A DNA stretch of 64,000 nt from Rapana venosa (taxonomy: Eukaryota; Mollusca; Gastropoda; Neogastropoda; Muricidae). This document shows, one piece after another, positions 54,651-64,000 of this stretch. The notes under the pieces are model-generated. The model did not search any database and was not told the DNA's origin. It was given only the letters and a program-made list of their open reading frames with translations. The translations under genes were made by a program, and so were the position numbers. Where the stretch lies: contig CM054134.1 in the NCBI GenBank assembly GCA_028751875.1, forward strand, positions 42,806,594 through 42,870,593. Reading direction: 5' to 3'. Numbering within the stretch: the first letter of the stretch is position 1; each line of letters begins with the position of its first letter.

Positions 54651-54985
54651 GGGATAGCCTAGTGGTTAGAACATTGCACTCGCAATCTGACGACCCGGTT
54701 CGATTCCCGTTCAAGGTGATATTTTCCCTGGAGGTAGCATCAGTGCAGACTCCACTCTCCCCAAAAGTCCTTTGGAGGAGACTATAAACCGAGGCCCTGT
54801 GTGCGAACGTACGCAGAACATCTTACGCACACGTTAAATCCTGTTCTGCTTTTCATAAGAGTAGGCCATTGTGTGCCAGTGGGAATAGATGACAAAATTT
54901 ACAAAACCGCATACACACGGGGACTGGATGTAAAAAAGCACATAAGTGCTTATTCCATTATCCTCGATATAAAAGAATAAAATAA
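54651..54985 (+). mobile_element. SINE family A, full length (best reference copy 1)
   Basis: A box in gggatagcctagtggttag (54651), B box ggttcgattcc (54698-54708), a body with gagtaggccattgtgtgcc and acacacggggactggatgta, and a tail attatcctcgatataaaaga with an A-rich end. The tRNA-like head with Pol III boxes defines it as a tRNA-derived SINE. Confidence 0.92.
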
Positions 54986-55249
54986 AAATAAATAAAATAA
55001 ATAAAATACATAAAATCTTTCTTTCTGTTTGCCTCTCCCTCCCCCTCTCTGTCTCTCTGTCGCTGTCTCTGTGTCTGTCTGTCTCTTCTTTGTTTGCTTG
55101 TTGGCTTATTATTATTTTTTTTATCCTTTAGTTTTCTTAATTTCTTCCTTCCTTTTTTCTTTCTTGTCCAACAATAACTTGAAAAACGACAGTATTGAAT
55201 CCATACTACGGTGATCAGTGATTACATTCGTTGTCATGTTGTGTGTGTG

Positions 55250-55255
55250 TTTTCC

Positions 55256-55328
<73 letters not shown>

Positions 55329-55345
55329 CTCTTCTCCCTCTCTCT
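55250..55345. repeat. (TC)n
   Basis: Interrupted TC tract ending in CCTCCCCC. Confidence 0.9.
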
Positions 55346-55485
55346 TTTCTCTCCCGCCCCCTCCCCCTCCCAGGCCCTCTTCTTCTGATACACGAGTAAA
55401 TGGACTTCAAAGCTGATTCAGATAAATCGTTGCTGTTGTCACTCCCCATGTTTTTCATCTTTCCCTCTCCCTCTCTTCCCCTTCA

Positions 55486-55815
55486 GGATAGCCCAGTGGT
55501 TAGAACATTGCGCTCGCAATCTGACGACCCGGGTTCGATTCCCGTTGAAGAGGATATTTTCCCCTGGAGTTAACATCAGCGCAGACTCCACTCTCCCCGA
55601 AAGTCCTTCGGATGAGACTTTAAACCGAGGCCCCGTGTGCGAACGCACGCAGAACATCTTACGCACACGTTAAATTCTGTTCTGCTTTTCGTAAGAGTAG
55701 GCCATTGTGTGCCGGTGGGAACAGATGACAGGATTTACAAAACTGCATACACACGGGGACTGGATGTAAAAAAGCATATAAGTGCTTATTCCATTATCCT
55801 CGAAATAAAAGAATG
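55486..55815 (+). mobile_element. SINE family A, full length (best reference copy 2)
   Basis: B box ggttcgattcc at 55532-55542; about 95% like the 54651 copy by eye and in the same orientation 835 bases away. Confidence 0.92.
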
Positions 55816-55899
55816 AAAAAAACATCCCTTCTTCCCCCTCTTCATGTTTTCCTCTTTGTCTCTTTCATCCCTCTCTCATTTTCTCCTCATCATTCCCAT

Positions 55900-55900
<1 letters not shown>

Positions 55901-55943
<43 letters not shown>
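55901..55943. repeat. (TC)n, 5' flank of the full-length LINE
   Basis: Pure CT run that stops exactly where the LINE's GGGGGG start begins. Confidence 0.95.
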
Positions 55944-55945
<2 letters not shown>

Positions 55946-56083
55946 GGGGCCGATCACGTAATGCGAAGGTGAAGACGTAGGGAAATTGCTCTAGTATTTT
56001 TGTGAATTAGTAGCTAGTTTTAAGTGGCCTTAGTTTTTCATTGTTAGCATACAGTTAGATAAGGAGGATGGGAAATCGCTGCA

Positions 56084-56347
56084 TTGTTACAGGGCTGTCT
56101 GTGGGACATTTGCGGCAGTATTCGCCTGCTTCATGTCGAAACGGGCAGAATTCAAATGGGCCCATGGAAAGCGCCCAATCCTGACGTAAGAAGTGGGCGA
56201 GACGGTGTCTTGTTAGGACTGACCCTCACCTATCTATTCTGGGGGGGCCTTTTGCTTCGGTGTGGTGATGTGGAGACGAACCCTGGACCTGGTCAAGGAC
56301 GGAAGCTAAAGGCAAACCAGCCTGACGAGTGGTGCTGGGGGTCGTAG
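56084..56347 (+). pseudogene. LINE leader ORF with 2A-type peptide motif
   Basis: An 87-codon frame containing a hydrophobic stretch (LLGLTLTYLFWGGLLL) directly followed by RCGDVETNPGPG; the core GDVETNPGP spans 56264-56290. This is the canonical D-V/I-E-x-N-P-G-P ribosome-skipping motif. 2A motifs are known in the N-terminal part of some invertebrate non-LTR retrotransposons, where the upstream hydrophobic part can act as a signal sequence. The frame stops 19 codons after the motif; in a live copy it would presumably continue into ORF1. Confidence 0.85.
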
Positions 56348-56385
56348 CACTATCACAGGAAAAGCTGCAGGGAAAACCAAAGTAA

Positions 56386-57113
56386 GTGGCAGATATGGCC
56401 GCCAGCACACCTACAATGTACACAGTAGAAGGAGTCCTCTCCTACGTAGCTCCTGAGGAAACATTTATCCCCGATGAGGCCAAGATGGAGAAAGTGGAGA
56501 ACTTGCTAAGACAACAACAGAGACTATGGGAGTCAAATACAAATGTTGACAAACGTGTTGATGCCTTAAAAGAGGAAATGTGTGATATTAGACAAGACAT
56601 GAAAAAATTTCTTAGGACTGAAAATTTAGAGTTAAAGAAATTCAAATAACAGAACTGATGGACAGAGTGGAAAAACTAGAAAAGAATGCAGCGTTCAAGA
56701 AGGCCCGGTCAAGACGGAAACAATATCTTTTCATGGCATGGAAAAGAAAAGTAATGGACTGGAGGATTGTGAAATGTTCGGGTTGAAAAATTCTTCTTTC
56801 GAAAAAATGGATGTACAGTGTTAAGGGTTTGATAGTGTGCACCGGATAAATTTAAAACCAACTCTCCCATTATTGCCATGGTGTTGTTTTATCAAGATAA
56901 GCTTAGATATTGAAGGCTAAAATTTCGTTTGATAAGGTTCAAGGTTTTTTTTTTGTAGAACGTTTTTTTCCAAAACTTTTTAGAGATATTGGGCCAATCT
57001 GGCCATACTTGAAGAGTGCTAGGGCAGAGGGAAAAAATGTGAGAATGGTCTTTGATCATTTGATCATTAATGGCGAAAGGATGACCCTTAATGATCTTAA
57101 AAGAAGGGAATAG
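56386..57113 (+). pseudogene. LINE ORF1-like (coiled coil, RNA-binding remnants)
   Basis: 56386-56649 encodes a start and a coiled coil (MEKVENLLRQQQRLWE, VDALKEEMCDIRQDMKKFL). After a frameshift near 56640 it continues ITELMDRVEKLEKNAAF, then VHRINLKPTLP (the V-H-R-I signature of LINE ORF1 RRM domains). It ends LKSARAEGKNVRMVFDHLII and NGERMTLNDL, matching the C-terminal domain of L1-type ORF1 proteins. Several frameshifts. Confidence 0.75.
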
Positions 57114-57511
57114 CTTGTTGGCCGGCCCATACAATCATCCTGCCATAGTCTCAATTTACAGGGGGGTAGGAAAAGTAAACAGACCCCGGGTTTCCCCCAG
57201 CCCCCAGTTAGACATGATGAAATAGGGCTTAGCCAAGTGAGGCTCAGTTGTGATGAAGTGAGGCGTGACCACATTTCCATGTGAAGGGCTAGACAAAGAC
57301 GGGTTTTCTGACTTTGGCCTAGGTCTAACACCAGCTGACCATGTGTGTTTAGGAAAGTCTTCCATTAAAGAGCCTTCCCTTTAACTGCTGCTGAAAGCAT
57401 GAATGCTGTGTCTTGTCATGTCAATGTAATTGGTGAAAGTGTCAGTCTTGGGGGTGTGGTTTCAATTGAATTGGGTAATACAGATAAAACAAATAAAACT
57501 TTTCATTTTTG

Positions 57512-58020
57512 TCTTGGAACGTAAATGGATTGTTGTCAAAACTGTCTGATAGAGATTTTGTATCTTATGTGCGTAGTTTTGATTTTATATGTCTGACGGG
57601 AAACATTCCTGGAAAATGTCCAGCCAGATGTTTTTACTGGCTAAAAGGCCTTCTGTAAGTCGCAATTAAATTTTAGCCATCAAGGGAGGCGTTCTAGTGG
57701 TTTAGTTTGTTTAATTAAGGCATGAGTTAACTCCCTTTGTGAATTTTTTTAGATGTTCCAAAACCTAAATTTGTACTTTATTGTGACAAATCTCTGTTGT
57801 GTACAGAAAGAAATGTTTTGCTTGTCTGTGTGTATATCCCACCTGAAGGTTCGCCTTTTTATAACATGTTTGACAATGATAATGGAATTGCTATGTTGGA
57901 AGAATGTTTAGTAAATTGTGTGGTGACACTGGATGAAGTAGATATAATACTATGTGGAGACTTAAAAGCAGGACCTCAAACTTTTCTTGTCAGCATGATA
58001 AATGACTTTTTGTTCAGATG
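57512..58020 (+). pseudogene. LINE APE-type endonuclease, broken
   Basis: Starts SWNVNGLLSKLSDRDFVSYV, the usual APE N-terminus (W-N-V-N-G), then after frameshifts VCVYIPPEGSPFYNMF and IILCGDLKAGP (57950 region). The usual GD-x-NAR motif has Lys in place of the catalytic Asn, consistent with a dead copy. Confidence 0.8.
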
Positions 58021-58734
58021 TCCAAAGTAAAAGTATGTCTCTCGCAGCAAATCGTAATTCCCGAAGATTGTGTTATCAACAATTATGGTAATTACTATGA
58101 ATTTTTGCACTGCTCTTAGTTTACAAATTCTAAATGGCGTATGTAATGGTGACCAACAAGGACGTTTTACATACATCTCTGACGGAGGATTGTAGTGTTA
58201 ATGATTATTTTTTAGTGTCAGATGATTTGTTTTCTCAGATTTTTGAACTCATGTCGTATGTTTGTTGCGGAGCGTTCTGATTCCGATCACCTTTCCCGTT
58301 GAATTATATATTAATCCAGTATTAATACAGGGGTGGAACTGTTAAGCCATCTGTTATGGAAAAGTTTGTATGGGATGAAAACAAACTCTCAGTTTATAAA
58401 GAAAATCTCCAGGATGGAACATGGTGAAATTTTTATTAATGCCTTTAGATGATTGATGAGAACATTTTTGAAGCTTAGATTTGTTTAATGGTTTCATAAA
58501 AAACCAGTGCTGATGTATGAAGAAACAGGTACATATCAATAAAGGCCCTCAAATGATACTTGGTTTGATAATGAATGTAAAAGTATGAAATATAAGGTTT
58601 AGAAAACTTCTGAAGACTTTCCGAAAAAAAATTAAGAAATGAGGACAAAAACGTGTACTGTGTCTCAAGAAGGGAATATAAATGCATGCTTTTAACGAAA
58701 AAAGAAACAGTATAATAAGACCTTACTTGCAGAT

Positions 58735-59914
58735 ATGATGTCATCTATCTCTTCTCAAATCCAGTTCTGGAAAAGTGGGTTTAAAAAGGCGTCATTTAGA
58801 AAAAGTCAGCCAAAGAATAGTATATCAGTTGACAGATGGTTTCAACATTTCAAAACCCTGTTGGAGAAAGACTCATTAGCCAACTCCATGATTACTGATG
58901 TTGACAGTGATGGAACTGGGACGATTTTGATCGTCCTATATCTAAAGATGAGATATTAGGGGCACTTAGAAAATTAAAGAGTGAGAAAGCAGCCGGTCTG
59001 ATCAAATCATTGGTGAATTGCTAAAATATGGAGGTGAAAATATTGTGCTTTTCTTCTAAAAACTATTCAACAAAATTTTTGATGATGGCTTTTCCAGATA
59101 ACTGGGCTGAATCTATAATACTAACATTGCATAAAAAGGGTGATGTTGATAACCCCAATAACTACCGGGGAATTTCTCTTACTGACATAAGTAGTAATTA
59201 TATAGAAAATATTATTAAAATAGGTTACAAGAATGGTTATGAAGAATAATATTACAGGTGAGCACCAAGCTGGTTTTAAGAGAGGGTTTCTCCACTATAG
59301 ATCATTGTTTACTCTGCTTGCGTTTGTACAGAAACAGTTTGCTCATAACCGTAAGCTCTATGTAGCATTTATTGACTTTGAAAAAAATTTGATTCTGTTA
59401 ACAGGAACTTGTTTGGGCCTATTCTCCTAAAAAATGATGTGAAGGGTAAACTATTACGATGTTTGAGAGCCATGTATCAGAATGTCAGAAGCCGAATAAG
59501 ATGTGGAACTAAAATGACTGACATAATATACTGTACCACTGGTGTTAAACAGGGTGATGTATGTAGCCCCTTATTGTTTTTCTGTTTTTATCAATGAGTT
59601 AACCAGAGACATCATCAATAATGGTAAACTGTGCCACGTTCCCCAAGATTTTTTCAGAGTTGTTTATTCTTCTGCTTGCTGATGATGTTATCTTGCTATC
59701 TGAAACAGTCGTAGGTTTACAAAAGCAGTTAAACAGCTTAAAACAGTGCTTCAACGCACTGGATCTTAAGGTTAATCTGAGTAAGGTAATTCGGTTTTTA
59801 TTCAGAAAAAGGTGGATATTTAGCTGTCATGAAAAATGGTTGTACAATGGAAATATCATGCCTGTGATTAATGTATATAAATATTTAGGAATCTGTTTTT
59901 CTACTAAAACTTAG
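58735..59914 (+). pseudogene. LINE reverse transcriptase, broken
   Basis: Pieces in different frames give WAESIILTLHKKGDVDNPNN and YRGISLTDI (59100-59190), GEHQAGFKRGFLHYRSLFTL (59260), KLYVAFIDFEK (59353), CTTGVKQGDVCSPLLF (59532) and LLLADDVILLSE (59660; the F-A-D-D box here is L-A-D-D), then YKYLGICF. Confidence 0.85.
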
Positions 59915-60518
59915 TTTCACAACTGCATGTAAAGATTGGCAAGTCGTGGTAAACGAAGCTTGTTATTTGTGTTGAAAAAACTACGAATATTGAATAATAA
60001 CTCTTTTGCTTGTTCATTAAGATATTTGATGCACAAATACAACCACTGTGTTATATGGGGCAGAAGTATGGGCTTGGATGCAGCTGTAACACATTGTGAA
60101 TCAGTACACCTCCTTTGCTTTAAAGCAGTTTTTTAGGCTTAGATAGACGTACACTAATGATCTTGTTTATAGTGAAACTAATAGATACCCTCTCTCTGTT
60201 AATGCTGCTGTAAGATGCATTTGATATTGGATTAAGATTCTGCATATGAATGAGAGCAGGCTACCTTTTAAATCCTACAAGATGCTTTATGATCTAGATG
60301 TCAAAGGGGAAAAAAAAAAAATTGGGCAACACAAATAATACCTGTTTGTGGGGAACTCGGGTTTGGATTTGTTTGGCTCAATCAAGGAGTCGGAAATTGT
60401 AGAGAGTTTATTAACGCTTTCAGGCAAAGATTGATTGACTGCCGATGGCAGCAATGGAGTAATCATATACAAAACAGTGAAAGATTTCAAAAGTACAAGA
60501 CAATTTATTTAAGTTCGC

Positions 60519-60884
60519 ATGATGTCAAACCTTTATCTAAAACTTGATATGGATATACATTTGAAAAGAATAATGTCTAAATTTAGACTTGGTGTATCAG
60601 ATATAAATGTTCATAAATTCAGATACAGAGAACATGATATTGACGACGTCAGGCTGTTATGCCCATTATGTAAGCAAGCTCCGGAGGATGAAGTACACTT
60701 TGTCTTGTGCTGTCCAGTATTTGAGGATGTTAGGCAGAACTACATCCCTGTTAAATATAGTAGACAGCCTAATTTATTTAGACTCTGTTTACTCCTGGCA
60801 TCAAGTCATCCTGAGGTTGTGCGCAGCCTCACTTTATATTTGTGTAAAGCCTTCAGAATAAGAGAGATATGTTATCCTAAGTGA
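60519..60884 (+). pseudogene. LINE C-terminal Cys/His domain (copy 1)
   Basis: Open frame with FRLGVSDINVHKFRYR and CPLCKQAPEDEVHFVLCCPV (C-x2-C, H, C), a zinc-knuckle-like pattern seen again in copies 2 and 3. Confidence 0.8.
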
Positions 60885-60939
60885 TATTTTTGTAGCTGAC
60901 TTTGTGTTATACAGTAACATGTTGGTCTGTGTGTGTGTG

Positions 60940-60971
<32 letters not shown>

Positions 60972-61108
60972 TGCGTGCGTGGTGTGTGTGTGTGTGTGTG
61001 GTGTGTGTGCTTGTGTTTAAAACTAAAATACTAAGCGTTCGGCAACCCCCTTCATGTATGGGCCAATGGCTCTTTTTGTGAATAAATCGTTCGAGTTCGA
61101 GTTCGAGT

Positions 61109-61255
<147 letters not shown>

Positions 61256-62882
61256 TGTTTTCCCTATTTGTAAACCAGTTAGCAGATCAAATTAACGAAA
61301 GGGGTAAACATGGGGTACAGCTATTTCCAGATATTATGGAATTATTCATATTGTTATTTGCAGATGATGTGGCACTGATATCAACAACACCAAGTGGTCT
61401 TCAGAACCAGTTAAATGTTGTAAAAATGTGCTGTAATAAGATTAAGTTAGATGTAAACATAGATAAAACAAAAGTTATGGTATTTCGAAAAGGGGGCTTT
61501 TTGGGTAAACATGAGAAATGGTTCTATGATGGTAAGAGCTTAGAAGTAGTAAACAATTATTGCTATTTAGGGTTTAGGTTCACAACTATGATCAGTGCGA
61601 AAAACGGTACACAGCATCTAGTAACAAAAGGGAAAAAAGGCAGTAGTTCAGCTCAATAGAGTTTTTCGGAAATATAAAGAGATGACAGTAAATACTTTTT
61701 TCAACATTTTTGATACAAAAACTACAGCCAATATTGCTATATGCTGCTGAAGTATGGGGAATAAACCAGTTAGAACATATAGAAAAAGTCCACATGATGG
61801 CATGCAAAAGGTTTTTAGGTGTACCAACCAAAACACCAAACAAAATGATATATGGAGATTTGTGTAGATATCCTCTCTATGTAAATTCATACACTGCCTG
61901 CATAAGATATTGGTTTAAATTATTACAAATGAATAATGAACGGTTACCATATAAGGCGTATCAAATGCTGTTGCAGCTAGACAATTCCGGAAAACAGTGC
62001 TGGGTTTCGAAAATAAGAGAAATCTTATGCTTAACTGGATTTAACATCGTTTGGTTGCAGCAGGGTGTTGGGGATGTGAAAAAGTTTCTAAGCATATTTA
62101 AACAGAGGCTCATCGATATGTTTATTCAAGAGTGGTCAGGAACTATAAGAGATCGTGATATAGATCATTTAAGACTATATTCGAAAAAGAAAGTTATATT
62201 CTAGATATGGAAAATTATTGTTTTCGTGTTGCCATCACGCAGTTAAGGTTTAATGTACTCCCACTGAATAACAATGTACATCGATATAGTGAATCTGTTT
62301 ATGATAAATTCTGTCCATTTTGCAAAAATCAGATCGAAAATGAAAAACATTTTGTGTTATTTTGTGCTACGTATGAAGATTTAAGGGTCAAATTTCTAAA
62401 AGAGTCAAAAGAACTTCCTCTGAACATGTTGCTTAGAGCCACTGATCCTATCCACAGATACAATTTATCTAAATATGTGTTTCATGCAAGCAATAGGCGG
62501 AAGAAAATACTTTAAGTCTATAAGGTAACCAATCCTATGATGTACGTCTGGTAAACCATTTAAACATGTTCACCCTTGTTTATATCGCTATTATCAAGAA
62601 TTTGTGGCATAACATGATTATGTTTTTCTGCATCTCCCCTTTTTATACTAATGTCTCTGACTCTGATGATTTCAGTAAATGTGAAATGTAAACTGTGAGT
62701 TGACAACTGTCCTTAAAATATGAAACTGTAGTAGGTATGAGATGTACCATTATGATTCTCAATTAACCAATGATTGTAGAATATAGATAGGTGCTGTTAT
62801 ATAAGATATTTTCTTATTTTCTTTTCTATATTGTATTGTGGCCTAAGGCCAATGTGCAATTAAATCATTTCAGAGTTCAGAG
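61256..62882 (+). mobile_element. TC-targeted LINE copy 2, 5'-truncated within RT
   Basis: Starts in the middle of the RT domain right after (TC)n: SPLFSLFVNQLADQINERGK, then LFILLFADDVALIS (intact FADD, 61346-61390), NYCYLGFRF, then AAEVWGINQLEHIEK and the Cys/His end CPFCKNQIENEKHFVLFC (62311-62364). Frames: 61256-61659, 61700-62204, 62207-62515, broken by about two indels. Ends ggcctaaggcc and two TTCAGAG units (62869-62882) into (TC)n. Confidence 0.88.
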
Positions 62883-62893
62883 TTCTCTCTCTC

Positions 62894-63636
62894 ATAAAGA
62901 GAGGTATGATGTGTATAGATCGTTTAAAAGTATTTTTGTAAAAGAGCAGTATTTAAACTTTATAGATGTCTACTGCTTTCGTATAGCAATTACACAAGCA
63001 AGAGTTAATGTTTTACCTCTTAACAATAATGTGTATAGATATAGTGATAATATCCGAGATAAATTGTGTCCATTTTGTAAAACGAACTTTGAAAATGAAG
63101 CCCACTTTCTATTGGAATGTTACATGTACCCAAACTTAAGAGAAAAGTTTTTAAGCAAATGTATCAATGTACCATTGACAGATATGTTCAAAGTAAGAAA
63201 TGATGAGTACAAACATAGTTTGTCTAACTACATTTTTATTCTATTAACAAAAGGAAAATAATGTTGGCGCAAATACTTTATTGGAAAACTACTACGATTT
63301 GATATACTCAATATGGATGATTTTTCTTAGACAGCATCTTCTTTCTATGATTGGGTTATGATTGATTTAAGGTTTATAATCAAGAAATAGAATAAATGGT
63401 GTTTTTCTTTTGTATTTAGTCATGACCTGTTACTGACATAATCTTTTTGCATTATTTGGCTATGTATATGTTGGTGTTTTTCTTCTCTAATCAGTCATAA
63501 ATCATTATTTGTTTGTGCATTTGCTTTGCCAATGATATGAATGAACCCATTGTTCTATCCCAAGCCCAACAAATGTATTGTGGTCCAAGGCCAATGTACA
63601 TTAAATCATTTCAGTGTTCAGTGTTCAGTGTTCAGT

Positions 63637-63637
<1 letters not shown>
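62894..63637 (+). mobile_element. TC-targeted LINE copy 3, 5'-truncated
   Basis: Begins after a short (TC)5 (62883-62893). The open frame to 63261 reads ERYDVYRSFKSIFVKEQYLN, FRIAITQARVNVLPLNNNVY and CPFCKTNFENEAHFLLEC. Ends ggtccaaggcc and four TTCAGTG units (63610-63637) into (TC)n. The frame is intact, so this copy is younger than copy 1. Confidence 0.88.

Positions 63638-63700
<63 letters not shown>
63638..63700. repeat. (TC)n, tail of LINE copy 3
   Basis: TC run with one TTTCTATC break; a further (TC)n begins at 63985 and runs off the window end. Confidence 0.95.
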
Positions 63701-63703
<3 letters not shown>

Positions 63704-64000
63704 ATCTCTCTCAACAGTTTATAATCATGTGCACTTGTATCTTACTTATCTTACTTGTTTTTCCATAGTTCTGTATTACGTATTGTTATGATATTTGAGT
63801 AACAATTGTAGAATTCTGTATATTATTGACCTTGCGTATCTGTCTCTCTGTCCTTATCTTTCTGTTTGTCCTTCCTTCTCCCCACTTCTTCGTTTTTGAT
63901 AACTGATTGACTTTTGTCGTACCTTTTGTCATCGGATTTTCTAGTGCCTTGTATAGAAAGTTTTTTTTTTCTCTGATGATACACTCTCTCTCTCTCTCTC

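Larger units (their letters stand above)
55944..61108 (+). mobile_element. TC-targeted LINE copy 1, nearly full length, decayed
   Basis: Begins ggggggccgatcacgtaatg directly after (TC)n and ends with ggccaatggc (hairpin), gaataaatcg, and three TTCGAG units (61090-61107) into (TC)n. In order it encodes a 2A-like leader (56084-56347), an ORF1 with coiled coil and RNA-binding remnants (56386-57113), an APE endonuclease (57512-58020), a reverse transcriptase (58735-59914) and a Cys/His C-terminus (60519-60884). Frames are cut by many indels, so this copy is dead. A TG/GCGT microsatellite sits in its 3' UTR (60927-61012). Confidence 0.88.

Noticed and set aside
54651..54725. tRNA gene
   Set aside because: A and B boxes are present but the cloverleaf 3' half is not, and the sequence continues into a repeated SINE body found many times in the window.

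Overview
The window is eukaryotic genomic DNA, most likely from a marine mollusc and probably a gastropod. That placement is an inference from its repeats: tRNA-headed SINEs, LINE fragments and very dense CA/TC/GA microsatellites. The sequence alone does not prove it. There are no operons or bacterial genes. Coding sequence comes in short islands of 60 to 370 bases, bounded by AG/GT splice sites and separated by introns of 0.3 to 9.7 kb.

Positions 1297-42525 hold the 3' part of one large plus-strand gene. I traced 24 exons with mostly continuous reading phase, about 3.86 kb of coding sequence or roughly 1,285 residues. They end at a TAA at 42523-42525, with a probable long 3' UTR and an AATAAA near 45445. 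The first exon found starts in the middle of a codon, so the N-terminal part lies upstream of the window. The protein is mostly charged, low-complexity linker around an alpha-helical, HEAT-like core (exons 8-10) and a more conserved-looking C-terminal part (exons 19-24). I cannot name it. Four places need a one-base correction or an unusual splice site to keep frame; at least two look like missing homopolymer bases.

The introns carry several element types: RTE-like LINE remnants (1-774 plus, 13590-14675 minus), an L2/CR1-like LINE 3' end (3945-4400 minus) with short copies of its tail elsewhere, at least two tRNA-headed SINE families, a SINE with both tRNA-like and 5S rRNA-like segments (29513-29795), and many tandem arrays. 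A recurrent pattern is that tandem arrays include or abut exon-intron junctions. Exons 6, 12, 16, 17, 19 and 21 have duplicated splice-site regions, with about 38 copies at exon 12.

From about 45.5 kb to 55.9 kb I see no gene, only SINEs, LINE tails and microsatellites. From 55944 to 63700 there is a cluster of three LINE segments. The first is nearly full length but decayed, and carries a 2A-type motif (GDVETNPGP), a coiled-coil ORF1, an endonuclease, a reverse transcriptase and a CCHC-type C-terminus. Each segment begins directly after a (TC)n run and ends in a small hairpin, a short TTC-initial 6- or 7-mer repeat and another (TC)n run. Three more truncated copies at 12.4, 31.4 and 53.5 kb have the same arrangement, which suggests a retrotransposon that targets TC microsatellites.
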